From JAFDWI01 sp964449375 (GTDB lineage Bacteria; Actinomycetota; Acidimicrobiia; Acidimicrobiales; Iamiaceae), in the NCBI GenBank assembly GCA_964449375.1, contig CAYVAS010000010.1, positions 1 through 58,906 of the forward strand: a DNA stretch of 58,906 nucleotides, in the 5' to 3' direction. The translations under genes and the position numbers were made by a program. Shown here in pieces: positions 1 through 8,449 of this stretch. Under the pieces are notes generated by a model, which ran no database searches, had not been told where the DNA came from, and saw only the letters and a program-made list of their open reading frames with translations. Every line of letters begins with the position of its first letter. Position 1 is the stretch's first letter.

Positions 1-1872
1 GCTGGCCCGGGCGAGAGCTATGCGTTCGTCCATGCGCTCACTCGACAGGCCGTCCTCGACGGTCTGTCGTCGTCACGGCAGATGCGCCTGCATGCCCAGG
101 TGGCGGCGTCGCTCGAGTCCCGATCCGGTCATCCGGCGTACGTGCCGCGCCTCGCCCATCACCACCTGGCCGCGTCCGGTCTCGGTCACCACGAGGCCGC
201 GTACCGTTACGCCGTCGAAGCCGGTCGTCTGGCCGAGCGGGGACTGGCGTTCGAAGAGGCAGCTCGGTGGTACGAACGTGCCGCGCCCCAGCGCGGCATC
301 ACCGAGCGCGAGCGTGCCGATGCGCAGTTCCGGGCCGCGGCGAACTGGGTCAGAGCGGGGCGCTTCCCGATCGCCCGGGCGCGCTTCGGGGAGTTGGCGA
401 ACGCCGCCGACCCCACCGTCCGTCTCGAGGCGGCGATCGGTTACGAGGACACGAACTGGCGGCCGGGTCGGCCCGATCGTCGGGCCGTCGCCCTGCTCCA
501 GGGAGCGCTGCGTGCCACGATCGACGACGGCACACACCGAGACACTGATCCGCTCGTCGTGCGGGGACTTGCCAGTCTGGGCCGCGCCCTCACGTTCGCC
601 GGAGACCACCGTCGCTCGTGTGAGGTGGGTGGCCGCGCCATCGACCTCGCCCGTGGTTGCGACGACACGGTGCTCGTCCATGCGTTGACCACGAGTCTGT
701 GGCACGGAATCGGGCCCGGAATGATCGATGTGCAGCGGGCCCGCACCACCGAGTTGACGGCGCTCGCGGCCGGCGTCGGTGACCCCGAGGTCGCCGGAGC
801 CGCGGCCAATTTCCGGGGCATGCTCGCCTACCTGAGTGGCGATCCGGTCGGTGTGTCGGATGCCGTGTCGGACATCGCCCGGGTGGCCGAGATGACCGGT
901 CAGCCGTACTTCGAGCACATCCGCGGTTGTGTCTCCCAGGCGCTCGCGTTCCTCCGGGGCGACTTCGACCAGGCGATCCGCTGGGCGGACGATGCACTGG
1001 TCCGCAACGACATGTTCGGCGACGACATGACCGACGGGCCCCACGGTGTGCAGCGCTTCCTGATCGCCCGGGAGACCGGCGGGCTGGACGTGATCGGTCG
1101 GTATCTGACGGGTGAGGAGTCCTTCGAGGGGCGGTGGGTGCCGGGTCTGCTCGCGCTGTATGCCGAACTCGGCATCGACCGTGGGGTCGACCGCGCACTC
1201 GACCACCTGATCTCCGGTGGCATCACGGCACGGCCGGACCAGGCGCAGTGGCCGATCGAGCTGGTGTTCCTCGTCGAAGCGGCGCTGGCGACGAAACGCC
1301 ACGCGCTGGCCGAGGAGCTGCGTGACCACGTCGCCGCCTACGACGGCTGCAACCTCGCCAGTGGGGCGCTGGTCGCGGTGTTCGGAAGTGCGAACCGCTA
1401 TCTGGCGCGTCTCGACGGCCTGCTGGGCCGCGACGAGGACGCCGAGGCGAACTTCACCTCCGCATTGGCGATGGACACGGCGATGGGGTCGGTCGTCCAC
1501 CGGGCCGAGACCCTGGCCCGTCACGCGCGTCACGCCTCACGAGTGGGCGACCCCGCCGGTGCGGCCGAGTTGGCGACGCGTGCCCGCGGGCTCGCCGCTC
1601 CCATCGGGCAGGTCCGAGTGCTGCGTGTCCTCGACGAGATCCGTGCGTCCACGGTGCCGGGCGTGATCGGATCGGGGCCGGACGCGCTCACGCCACGGGA
1701 GGTCGACGTGCTCCGGCTCGTCGCCGAAGGCCTGTCGAACCGGGAGGTCGGTGAGCGTCTCCACATCTCGGCGAACACCGCGGCCAACCACGTCCGCAGC
1801 ATCCTGATCAAGACGGGCGCCGCGAACCGCACGCAGGCCGCGATCTTCGCCGCCCGTCACGAGATCGTCTGA
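1..1872 (+). CDS. LuxR-family (LAL-type) transcriptional regulator, 5' truncated
   Basis: The reading frame is open from the first base, so the N-terminus, which in this family carries an AAA-type ATPase, lies outside the window. The visible 623 residues begin in the middle of the protein (FVHALTRQAVLDGL, typical of the segment after the ATPase), run through a long helical TPR-like region, and end with a LuxR helix-turn-helix over roughly the last 65 residues (LTPREVDVLRLVAEGLSNREV, then ISANTAANHVRSIL). LAL regulators bind an effector or partner through the helical region and DNA through the C-terminal helix-turn-helix. The next gene starts about 100 bases downstream behind a palindrome and tandem half-sites, so that gene is a candidate target; this is inferred from position only. 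Family assignment is secure, the signal is unknown. Confidence 0.9.
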   Translation, partial: AGPGESYAFVHALTRQAVLDGLSSSRQMRLHAQVAASLESRSGHPAYVPRLAHHHLAASGLGHHEAAYRYAVEAGRLAERGLAFEEAARWYERAAPQRGITERERADAQFRAAANWVRAGRFPIARARFGELANAADPTVRLEAAIGYEDTNWRPGRPDRRAVALLQGALRATIDDGTHRDTDPLVVRGLASLGRALTFAGDHRRSCEVGGRAIDLARGCDDTVLVHALTTSLWHGIGPGMIDVQRARTTELTALAAGVGDPEVAGAAANFRGMLAYLSGDPVGVSDAVSDIARVAEMTGQPYFEHIRGCVSQALAFLRGDFDQAIRWADDALVRNDMFGDDMTDGPHGVQRFLIARETGGLDVIGRYLTGEESFEGRWVPGLLALYAELGIDRGVDRALDHLISGGITARPDQAQWPIELVFLVEAALATKRHALAEELRDHVAAYDGCNLASGALVAVFGSANRYLARLDGLLGRDEDAEANFTSALAMDTAMGSVVHRAETLARHARHASRVGDPAGAAELATRARGLAAPIGQVRVLRVLDEIRASTVPGVIGSGPDALTPREVDVLRLVAEGLSNREVGERLHISANTAANHVRSILIKTGAANRTQAAIFAARHEIV

Positions 1873-1880
1873 CCGCGCCA

Positions 1881-1900
1881 ACTGGTCAGATCTGACCAGT
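1881..1900. promoter_or_regulatory. Perfect 20-bp palindrome, candidate operator
   Basis: ACTGGTCAGATCTGACCAGT reads the same on both strands. It lies 8 bases after the LuxR-type regulator stop and is centred about 78 bases upstream of the start of the flavin oxidoreductase. The half-site TGGTCA recurs in the repeat at 1919-1933. With no unpaired loop and no T-run it looks like a binding site for a dimeric regulator, not a terminator. Confidence 0.6.
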
Positions 1901-1918
1901 ACGGCGGAGGCAAAAATG

Positions 1919-1933
1919 GGTCAGGTCAGGTCA
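1919..1933. repeat. Three tandem GGTCA half-sites
   Basis: GGTCA occurs three times head to tail, ending 24 bases before the -10 box of the flavin oxidoreductase. It is the same core as the arm of the palindrome at 1881-1900, so both may bind one regulator. Repeats just upstream of the expected -35 position fit an activator, but could also serve a repressor. Confidence 0.5.
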
Positions 1934-1956
1934 TGTGCACCTCGGTCACGTCGCCG

Positions 1957-1962
1957 TACCGT
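1957..1962 (+). promoter_or_regulatory. -10 box for leaderless FAD oxidoreductase mRNA
   Basis: TACCGT followed by 6 bases and ATG at 1969. This spacing puts the transcription start at or next to the A of the start codon. It favours the ATG at 1969 over an in-frame ATG at 1933 that lies upstream of the promoter. Confidence 0.5.
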
Positions 1963-1968
1963 CGCTTC

Positions 1969-3336
1969 ATGACCCGCCACGACGCCCTCGAATCCCAAGT
2001 CGGCAACGCGCTCATCGACCCGGGGAATCCCGACTATGACGATGCCCGCCACGTGTACAACGCCATGGTCGACAAGCGGCCCGAGGTGATCGCCCGGTGC
2101 TCGACCGCGGCTGACGTGCAGGCCGTCGTCGCCCATGCCCACAGCACGGGTCTGCCGCTCGCCGTGCGCGGCGGCGGGCACAGCGGACCGGGGTTCGGCA
2201 CGGTCGACGGCGGCATCGTCGCCGACCTGTCACCGATGCACACCGTCGACGTCGACCAGCCCGCGGGCACGGTGCGTGTCGGGGGCGGGGCCACCTTCGG
2301 CATGGTCGACGCGGCCACCCATCCCCACGGCCTGGCGGTGCCCTCGGGCATCATCTCGACCACCGGGGTGGGCGGCCTCACCCTCGGTGGAGGCCACGGG
2401 TATCTGACCCGTAGGTACGGCCTCACGATCGACAACCTTCTGGCCGCCGAGGTCGTCCTCGCCGACGGGCGTCAGGTCACCGCGTCGGACGACGAGCACC
2501 CGGACCTCTTCTGGGCGCTGCGCGGCGGGAGCGGGAACTTCGGCATCGTCACCTCGTTCACCTTTCGCGGTCGGCCCGTCCGCGACGTGATCGCGGGGCC
2601 GACCGCATGGCCGATCTCGGCCACCGAGGACGTGCTCGGGTGGTACCGCGACTTCCTGCCCGCCGCCGATGACGACCTCTTCGGGTTCTTCGCGGTGATG
2701 ACGGTGCCACCGGTCGAGCCGTTCCCCGAGGCCTTCCACCTGCACAAGGTGTGCGCGATCGTCTGGTGCTTCCTCGGCGACCCCGACGACGCGGACGAGG
2801 CGTTCACCCCGGTGCGTGAGCGGGAACCGGCCTGGACCCACATCGGCCAGGTGCCCTTCCCGGCCCTGCAGTCGACCTTCGACGGGCTCTACCCACCCGG
2901 CCTGCAGTGGTACTGGCGGGGCGACATCTTCGACCGGATCAGCGACGAGACGGTGGCGGTGCACGCACGATTCGCCGACGCGCTGCCGACGATGCACTCC
3001 TCGATGCACCTGTACCCGATCGACGGAGCAACCAACCGCGTCGGAGAGGACGACACGGCCTGGGCCCACCGCGACGCGACGTTCTCCCAGGTCATCGTGG
3101 GTGTCGACCCCGACCCGGCACACGCCGGCCTGGTGAAGAACTGGGCGGTCGACTACTGGGAGGCCACGCATCCGGGCTCGGTCGGTGGGGCGTACGTGAA
3201 CTTCATGATGGACGACGAGGGCCAGGACCGGGTGCGGGCCACGTTCGGTCCCCACTACGACCGGCTCGCCGCGGTGAAGGCCACCTACGATCCGACGAAC
3301 CTCTTCCACGTCAATCAGAACATCCGCCCCGCCTGA
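1969..3336 (+). CDS. FAD-linked oxidoreductase, berberine-bridge-enzyme-like
   Basis: A 455-residue flavoprotein of the PCMH/FAD_binding_4 plus BBE class, the usual length for bacterial members. It has RGGGHS, whose His71 is the expected 8-alpha-histidyl FAD attachment site, then GVGGLTLGGGHG and LRGGSGNFGIVTSF for FAD binding, and ends in the BBE signature YDPTNLFHVNQNI. The cysteine that gives a second covalent link in bicovalent members appears to be absent: the segment reads STTGVGG. Such enzymes oxidise sugars, alcohols or secondary metabolites; the substrate cannot be told. There is no signal peptide. The start at 1969 is chosen because a TANNNT box stands 6 bases before it. Confidence 0.9.
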   Translation: MTRHDALESQVGNALIDPGNPDYDDARHVYNAMVDKRPEVIARCSTAADVQAVVAHAHSTGLPLAVRGGGHSGPGFGTVDGGIVADLSPMHTVDVDQPAGTVRVGGGATFGMVDAATHPHGLAVPSGIISTTGVGGLTLGGGHGYLTRRYGLTIDNLLAAEVVLADGRQVTASDDEHPDLFWALRGGSGNFGIVTSFTFRGRPVRDVIAGPTAWPISATEDVLGWYRDFLPAADDDLFGFFAVMTVPPVEPFPEAFHLHKVCAIVWCFLGDPDDADEAFTPVREREPAWTHIGQVPFPALQSTFDGLYPPGLQWYWRGDIFDRISDETVAVHARFADALPTMHSSMHLYPIDGATNRVGEDDTAWAHRDATFSQVIVGVDPDPAHAGLVKNWAVDYWEATHPGSVGGAYVNFMMDDEGQDRVRATFGPHYDRLAAVKATYDPTNLFHVNQNIRPA

Positions 3337-3402
3337 CCGCTGGGCGGGTTCATCCTCGACGCGTCGCGAGCGAGGCGATGACGGTGGGTCGAAGAGGGAA
3401 AA

Positions 3403-3948
3403 GTGGCTTGGCGCGACCGGCCCGGCCCGCCGATGCTGGGCGACGTGGAGATCTCGCTGCGCACCGACGCCGACATGGACGAGCTCGTCGCGGTGGCCCG
3501 GAAGGTCCGCGACCACGACCAGTACCCGATCTTCGAGCCGCCCGAAGGACTCGGCTGGTTTCTCTCGACGCCCGAGCCGATCGCCGCATGGATCGCCCGC
3601 ATCGACGGGGCCATCGTCGGCCACGTCGCGCTGCAACCGAGCGCGACCCGCGGCGCCATGCGGGTCGTCGCCGGGCACGATCCCGACGCCCGTGCGGCGT
3701 ACGTGTCGCGGTTGCTGGTGGGCACCGACCGGCGCGGGTTGCGCATCGGTGCCCGCTTGCTCGACCACGCACGGCGCTGGGCGATCGATGCCGGCCACCG
3801 CCCCTTCCTCGAAGCGCTCGACGTGCCGCCCGGCGCGCCGGCCCTGGCGCTGTACCGGGCCGAGGGATGGATCGAGATCGGTCGGACCCGTTTCGACCTG
3901 CTCGACGACGGCACCGAAGAGGTCGTCTTCGCCGGCCCGCTCGACTGA
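3403..3948 (+). CDS. GNAT-family N-acetyltransferase
   Basis: A 181-residue single-domain GNAT protein starting with GTG behind a purine-rich AGAGGGAAAA ribosome-binding stretch. The acetyl-CoA pyrophosphate loop is visible as VSRLLVGTDRRGLRIGARLL (about residues 101-120), preceded by the beta-strand segment DGAIVGHVAL and followed by ALALYRAEGW, a typical GNAT motif B. It should transfer an acetyl group from acetyl-CoA to an amine; the acceptor is unknown. It is not obviously in an operon: 66 bases separate it from the upstream gene and 48 from the next, which has its own -10 box. Confidence 0.88.
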   Translation: MAWRDRPGPPMLGDVEISLRTDADMDELVAVARKVRDHDQYPIFEPPEGLGWFLSTPEPIAAWIARIDGAIVGHVALQPSATRGAMRVVAGHDPDARAAYVSRLLVGTDRRGLRIGARLLDHARRWAIDAGHRPFLEALDVPPGAPALALYRAEGWIEIGRTRFDLLDDGTEEVVFAGPLD

Positions 3949-3984
3949 CGCGAACCGTCGCACCCCGGCCCGACCGACCCGCCG

Positions 3985-3990
3985 TAGTCT
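3985..3990 (+). promoter_or_regulatory. -10 box for leaderless methyltransferase mRNA
   Basis: TAGTCT, 6 bases, then ATG at 3997; no Shine-Dalgarno sequence between them. Confidence 0.5.
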
Positions 3991-3996
3991 TCGGTC

Positions 3997-4806
3997 ATGG
4001 CGACGACCTTCGAGTACTCGGCCCAGGCCCGGACCTACGACTCGACCCGAGCCGCGTCCCCCTCGGTGGTCGAGCCGCTCGCCGCGGCACTCGGCACGCC
4101 GCACGGTCGGGCACGCCTGATCGACGTCGGCGGCGGCACCGGGAACTACTCGGTCGCGTTGCGCGCCCGCGGGTGGCGCCCGGTCGTGGCCGACCGGAAC
4201 CGGGGCATGCTCGAGCGGGCCGCCCACAAGGATCTCGCGGTCGTCCAGGCCGACGCCGCGGCCCTTCCCCTTCCCGACGACACGGTCGACGCCGCGATGC
4301 TCGTCTCGATGTTGCACCACGTCCCCGACTGGCGGGTCGCGCTCGCCGAAGCCCGCCGGGTCGTCCGGCCGGGAGGGGTCGTGGCGGTCATGGTGTACGC
4401 GCGTGAGCACCTGTTCGTCCACGGCATCGAGGACTACTTCCCGAGCACCCTGGCGCACTTCGCCGACGGTCATCAGACCCGTGACGAACTCCTCGACGCC
4501 CTGCCCGGTGCGGAGGTGGCCCTCGTCGAGTACCACGACATCGTCGACGGCTCGCTGGCCGCGCTCGCGCGCACGCCGGGGCGCGTCCTCGACCAGGAGG
4601 TGCGCCGCCAGACGAGCTTCTTCGAATGGGCAGAACGCGAACAGCCTGTCGAGACCGCCGACGGTCTGCGGCGCCTCGCTGACGATCTGCGCGCCGGTCG
4701 TCGACCCGAAGTCCGGCACGCCGCAGCGCGCGTCGAGATCGGCGATGCCTTCGTGCTCGCATGGAAGGATCCGGATGCCGGAACGCCGCGCCTCGGGCCG
4801 GCGTGA
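3997..4806 (+). CDS. Class I SAM-dependent methyltransferase
   Basis: 269 residues of the UbiE/Methyltransf_11 type. Motif I is LIDVGGGTGNYSVAL (about residues 41-55), motif II is the acidic strand end VVADRN, and the post-motif segment LPLPDDTVDAAMLVSMLHHV is characteristic of small-molecule methyltransferases. The N-terminal YSAQARTYDSTR segment resembles the start of many actinobacterial metabolite methyltransferases. The substrate is unknown. It is monocistronic by appearance, with its own -10 box and the next gene also carrying one. Confidence 0.9.
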   Translation: MATTFEYSAQARTYDSTRAASPSVVEPLAAALGTPHGRARLIDVGGGTGNYSVALRARGWRPVVADRNRGMLERAAHKDLAVVQADAAALPLPDDTVDAAMLVSMLHHVPDWRVALAEARRVVRPGGVVAVMVYAREHLFVHGIEDYFPSTLAHFADGHQTRDELLDALPGAEVALVEYHDIVDGSLAALARTPGRVLDQEVRRQTSFFEWAEREQPVETADGLRRLADDLRAGRRPEVRHAAARVEIGDAFVLAWKDPDAGTPRLGPA

Positions 4807-4870
4807 TGTCGGTGTGGATGAAGTCGTCATGGGCAACGGCACACCGTGCTCCGCCGTCGGGAGAGGCCGG

Positions 4871-4876
4871 TACGAT
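4871..4876 (+). promoter_or_regulatory. -10 box upstream of acetyltransferase
   Basis: TACGAT, 9 bases, ATG at 4886. It fits the TANNNT-start pattern seen at many genes here, and it selects this ATG as start over longer in-frame extensions that would overlap the methyltransferase. Confidence 0.45.
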
Positions 4877-4885
4877 CCGAGATCC

Positions 4886-5446
4886 ATGACCGACGACGCC
4901 CGAGCCGTGGTGATCCCGACGGGAACCGCCGAGTCGCGTGCGTTCGCCCGCGGGGTCGAACGGGCGATGGCACTGACCCACGGGCTGAACCGGCTCGCCT
5001 ACGCCGACCAGGACGCGGTCGGTGCCTGTTTCTCCGAACTCACCGGCGCCGAGCTGCCCGAGGGCTTCCGGTTGATCCCCCCGTTCTTCACCGACGGCGG
5101 CCGGAACATCCGTCTCGGCCGCCACGTGTTCATCAACCAGAACTGCACCATCTACGACCTCGCCCCCGTGACGATCGGCGACGAGGTACTGATCGGCCCG
5201 AACGTGTCGTTGATCACCACGAGCCATCCGGTGGCGCCGTCGCGGCGGCTCGCCGAGTTGGTGGCCGAGCCGATCGACATCGGGTCGAACGTGTGGATCG
5301 CCACCGGCGCCACGGTGATCGGTGGCGTCACGATCGGCGAGCGTTCGGTCGTCGCCGCCGGATCGGTCGTGACCGGCGACGTGCCCGCGGACACGCTCGT
5401 CGGCGGCAACCCGGCGCGGGTGATCCGCTCGATCGCCGGGGAATGA
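4886..5446 (+). CDS. Hexapeptide-repeat O-acetyltransferase (maltose/galactoside acetyltransferase type)
   Basis: 186 residues of the left-handed beta-helix acyltransferase family. Hexapeptide repeats run from about residue 75 (NIRLGRHVFINQNC) to the C-terminal GGNPARVIRSI, and the conserved catalytic histidine lies in TTSHPV. It should O-acetylate a sugar or related small acceptor using acetyl-CoA. The N-terminus is shorter and less conserved than the classic Maa domain, so substrate transfer from LacA or Maa is unsafe. A second family member is encoded at 9860-10456 on the other strand. Confidence 0.87.
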   Translation: MTDDARAVVIPTGTAESRAFARGVERAMALTHGLNRLAYADQDAVGACFSELTGAELPEGFRLIPPFFTDGGRNIRLGRHVFINQNCTIYDLAPVTIGDEVLIGPNVSLITTSHPVAPSRRLAELVAEPIDIGSNVWIATGATVIGGVTIGERSVVAAGSVVTGDVPADTLVGGNPARVIRSIAGE

Positions 5447-5510
5447 GTGGTCGGCGGAGGCGGGGCGACGCAGCGGGTCCCGCCCGCGGCGGGCGAGCGA
5501 CCGGGTGCGC

Positions 5511-5678
5511 TCAGTTCGGGCCGCGCCGGAACCGACTCCCCAGGCGGAACCAGCCGTACACGATCGCCGCAATGATCAACAGCGCGGCGATCAGGGTCAG
5601 CCACAGCAGTCCCTTGACGACCGCGCCCAGGATGCCCAATGCGAACAGGATGATCACGACGATCAGCAGCACGACCAT
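5511..5678 (-). CDS. Small two-helix membrane protein
   Basis: A 55-residue frame beginning MVVLLIVVIILFALGILG, a short basic turn (VVKG), a second hydrophobic segment, and a basic tail ending in RRGPN. Hydrophobic stretches near residues 2-20 and 24-42 would form a membrane hairpin with a positively charged cytoplasmic end. Proteins of this size and shape are common and uncharacterised in actinobacteria. Its coding nature is supported by G/C at most third positions and by lying in a gap between genes. No function is assigned. Confidence 0.6.
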   Translation of the reverse strand: MVVLLIVVIILFALGILGAVVKGLLWLTLIAALLIIAAIVYGWFRLGSRFRRGPN

Positions 5679-5752
5679 GAGCCCGACGCTACCGCTCCCG
5701 AGGTGCGGGATGCGGCGTGCGGGTGTGCGAGCCGCCGAGGTCTCGGGCGGCG

Positions 5753-5758
5753 TAACGT
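5753..5758 (+). promoter_or_regulatory. -10 box for leaderless P450 mRNA
   Basis: TAACGT, 7 bases, GTG at 5766. Confidence 0.45.
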
Positions 5759-5765
5759 TGCCCGC

Positions 5766-7085
5766 GTGGCGACCGTTCGCGGCAGTTCCGAGGCCCGGTC
5801 CGGCCTCGCGGTGAGGACCCAGACTCCCGTCGATGGCCCACGCGTCGATGAGTCACGCGTCGACCTGTCGGACCCGGACACCTTCGCCGCCGGCCCGCCC
5901 CACGCCGCTTACCGCGCGTTGCGTGACGAGGCGCCCGTGTTCTGGCACGAGCCGACCGACGCGACGCCCGACGGCGAGGGGTTCTGGTGTCTGACCCGCC
6001 ACGAGGACGTGACCTGGGCGGCGAGACAGCCCGACGTGTTCTCGTCCGCGAGCGGCGGCGAGCGTGACGGCGGCGGCACGCTCATCGAGGACCTGCCCGC
6101 GGGCTTCGCCGCGGGGGTGCTGTTGAACATGCAGGACGACCCCCGGCACCACCACATCCGACGCCTGGTCACCCCCTCGGTGAGCCCCAAGCGGCTGCGG
6201 GCCATGCGCGACGGGCTCGCGGCGCGTTGCGCCGAGATCCTCGACGCCGCCGTCGCTGAGGGCGACATCGACTTCCTGGTCGACGTCGCCGCCGAGTTGC
6301 CCCTGCAGGCGATCGCCTCGCTGCTCGGCATTCCCCAGGCCGACCGCCACTTCCTGTTGGACTGGGCCGACGCGACCCTCGACTACGACGACCGCGACCC
6401 CGGAGCCGACTCGGCCCGCAGCCAGACCGCGGCGGTCGAGATGGCCGACTACACCCGGCGCCTGCTCGATGAGAAGCGGCGCGGCGCGACCGAGGACATC
6501 CTGTCGCTGGTGACCCACGCCGATCTCCCCGCCGAAGCCGACCCGGGCGGGCCGCTGAGCGACCTTGAACAGGAGATGTTCGTGCACCTGCTCGTGGCCG
6601 CGGGCAGCGAGACGACCCGCAACACGATCACCGCCGGCATGCTCGCCCTGATCGACCGTCCCGACGACTGGGACGCGTTGCGTGCGGACCGTTCCCTGCT
6701 GCCCGGGGCGATCGAGGAGATGCTGCGCTGGGCGTCCTCCACGATCTACAACCGGCGCACCGCCACCGGCGATGTCGAGCGGCACGGGCAGACGATCCGC
6801 GCCGGCGACAAGGTCGTGTTGTGGTGGCAGGCGGCGAACTTCGACGAACGGGTCTTCGACGATCCGCACCGCTTCGACCTGCGACGCGACCCGAACCCGC
6901 ATGTCGCCTTCGGGCTCGGGACCCACTTCTGTCTCGGCGCCAACCTGGCGCGCCTGGAGATCGGCCTGGTCTTCGACGGCCTGTTGGACCGGGTGGCACG
7001 GCCCGAGGCGCTCGGGCCGGCCGAGCGGACCCGGTCGAACAAGCACGCCGGTTTCCGTCACGCCCCGGTGCGCCTCGGCGACTGA
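5766..7085 (+). CDS. Cytochrome P450
   Basis: A 439-residue soluble bacterial P450 with all hallmarks: HHHIRRLV in the C-helix, the oxygen-binding I-helix AGSETTRN, the K-helix ExxR in EEMLRW, and the heme loop FGLGTHFCLG with Cys389 as the thiolate ligand. The segment RRTATGDVERHGQTI and the heme region resemble the actinobacterial CYP125/CYP142/CYP124 group that hydroxylates steroid or branched-lipid side chains; that substrate is only a suggestion. No ferredoxin or reductase is adjacent, so redox partners must be elsewhere. The start is GTG, placed by the -10 box; an upstream frame extension would antisense the small membrane protein gene and is unlikely. Confidence 0.93.
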   Translation: MATVRGSSEARSGLAVRTQTPVDGPRVDESRVDLSDPDTFAAGPPHAAYRALRDEAPVFWHEPTDATPDGEGFWCLTRHEDVTWAARQPDVFSSASGGERDGGGTLIEDLPAGFAAGVLLNMQDDPRHHHIRRLVTPSVSPKRLRAMRDGLAARCAEILDAAVAEGDIDFLVDVAAELPLQAIASLLGIPQADRHFLLDWADATLDYDDRDPGADSARSQTAAVEMADYTRRLLDEKRRGATEDILSLVTHADLPAEADPGGPLSDLEQEMFVHLLVAAGSETTRNTITAGMLALIDRPDDWDALRADRSLLPGAIEEMLRWASSTIYNRRTATGDVERHGQTIRAGDKVVLWWQAANFDERVFDDPHRFDLRRDPNPHVAFGLGTHFCLGANLARLEIGLVFDGLLDRVARPEALGPAERTRSNKHAGFRHAPVRLGD

Positions 7086-7129
7086 CGGCGAACCCGGAAC
7101 GCGACGGTCGCCGGGAGGGCCAGCGGCGG

Positions 7130-7135
7130 TAGGTT
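7130..7135 (+). promoter_or_regulatory. -10 box for leaderless MFS mRNA
   Basis: TAGGTT, 6 bases, GTG at 7142. Confidence 0.45.
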
Positions 7136-7141
7136 GCCGGC

Positions 7142-8380
7142 GTGAACGAGGTTCGGCGGATCATCGTCGGTCGGACGGTCCGGGCGTTCGCCGACGGGTT
7201 CGTGGCGGTGCTGCTGGCGCGCTACCTCACCGATCTCGGGTTCTCGCCGCTGCAGGTCGGGGCCATCGTGACCGGGACACTGCTCGGCTCCGCAGCGCTC
7301 ACCCTGGGGTTCGGTTTCCGCTCACGCCGGACGTCGCTCGCGGCGCTGCTGGTCGTGGCGAGTGCTTTGATGGTCGCGACCGGTGCGGCCTACGGCGCGG
7401 TGACCGCGTTCTGGCCGTTGTTGCTGATCGCCGTGGTGGGCACGCTCAACCCCAGCGGCGGCGACGTCAGCGTGTTCCTGCCGACCGAGCAGGCCTACCT
7501 CGCCGACCTGGTCGAGGGCGAGGCCCGCACCCGTCTGTACGCGCGCTACAACCTGGCGGCGGTGTTCGCCGGCGCGGTCGGGGCCTTGGCCTCGGGGCTG
7601 CCCGAGCGGATCGCCGAGGCGGGGGACTGGTCGCTGCTCACCGTCGAGCGGCTCGGCTTCGCCGGGTACGCCGTTGCCGGTCTGGTGATCTTCGTGCTGT
7701 ACCGGCCGCTCCCGCGCCGCACCGCGACCGTCGGCAAACCGGCACCCGACGCGGCAGCTCCGGCTCGGCCCGACGACCGCGGAAGAGGACTCGGTCGGTA
7801 CCGACGCATCGTGGTGCAGCTCGCGGCCCTCTTCAGCATCGACTCCGCGGGCAGCGGATTCGTGGGCACGTCGTTGCTGGTGCTGTGGTTGCACCTGCGG
7901 TTCGGTCTGGGGCGCGACGCGACCGCGGCGGTGTTCTTCGCCGCGGGCCTGCTCGGAGCCTGTTCGCAACTCGCCGCGCCGATCCTGGCCCGGCGCATCG
8001 GCATGATCCGGACGATGGCCTACACCCACATCCCGGCCAACCTCATGCTGGCGGCGGCGGCGCTCGTGCCGAGCGCGCCCGCGGCGATCGCGCTGCTGCT
8101 GGGCCGGGCCCTGTTCGCGCAGATGGACGTGCCGGCCCGCCAGGCGTTCGTGATGGCGGTCGTGCCCGCCGAACACCGGGCGGCGGCGTCGAGCATCACG
8201 AACGTCCCGCGGAGTCTCGCCGCGGCCGGGACTCCGCTCGTCGCCGGGGCGTTGCTGTCGGCGACGAGCTTCGGCTGGCCGCTGATCATCGCCGGTGTGA
8301 CCAAACTGGCCTACGACCTGACGCTGCTCGCCCTGCACCGCAACACCCCCGAGTCGGTCGCCGACCCCGCCCGGCCCTGA
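7142..8380 (+). CDS. Major facilitator superfamily transporter
   Basis: 412 residues with about twelve hydrophobic segments split into two halves by a polar loop near residues 195-215 (PAPDAAAPARPDDRGRGLG). The loop between the second and third segments has a basic motif (GFRSRRTSL), comparable to the MFS A-motif. Such carriers move small solutes or drugs across the cytoplasmic membrane driven by ion gradients. The substrate cannot be read from sequence. It starts with GTG directly behind a -10 box and precedes an SRPBCC protein with its own box. Confidence 0.88.
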   Translation: MNEVRRIIVGRTVRAFADGFVAVLLARYLTDLGFSPLQVGAIVTGTLLGSAALTLGFGFRSRRTSLAALLVVASALMVATGAAYGAVTAFWPLLLIAVVGTLNPSGGDVSVFLPTEQAYLADLVEGEARTRLYARYNLAAVFAGAVGALASGLPERIAEAGDWSLLTVERLGFAGYAVAGLVIFVLYRPLPRRTATVGKPAPDAAAPARPDDRGRGLGRYRRIVVQLAALFSIDSAGSGFVGTSLLVLWLHLRFGLGRDATAAVFFAAGLLGACSQLAAPILARRIGMIRTMAYTHIPANLMLAAAALVPSAPAAIALLLGRALFAQMDVPARQAFVMAVVPAEHRAAASSITNVPRSLAAAGTPLVAGALLSATSFGWPLIIAGVTKLAYDLTLLALHRNTPESVADPARP

Positions 8381-8435
8381 CCCCGCCCGTCGAACCCCGG
8401 CGCCGAGTCGGCCGGCGCCGGGCACGAGCGGTCGG

Positions 8436-8441
8436 TACGCT
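8436..8441 (+). promoter_or_regulatory. -10 box upstream of SRPBCC gene
   Basis: TACGCT, 8 bases, ATG at 8450. Confidence 0.5.
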
Positions 8442-8449
8442 CACCGGAC

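Noticed and set aside
1933..1968. Earlier ATG (1933) as start of the FAD oxidoreductase
   Set aside because: It overlaps the GGTCA repeat and lies upstream of the -10 box TACCGT; the extra 12 residues add nothing conserved.
2230..4887. Long minus-strand frame of 885 codons opposite the FAD oxidoreductase, GNAT and methyltransferase genes
   Set aside because: Its protein is Arg/Gly/Val-rich without recognisable motifs and spans three well-supported genes; in GC-rich DNA the opposite strand often stays open.
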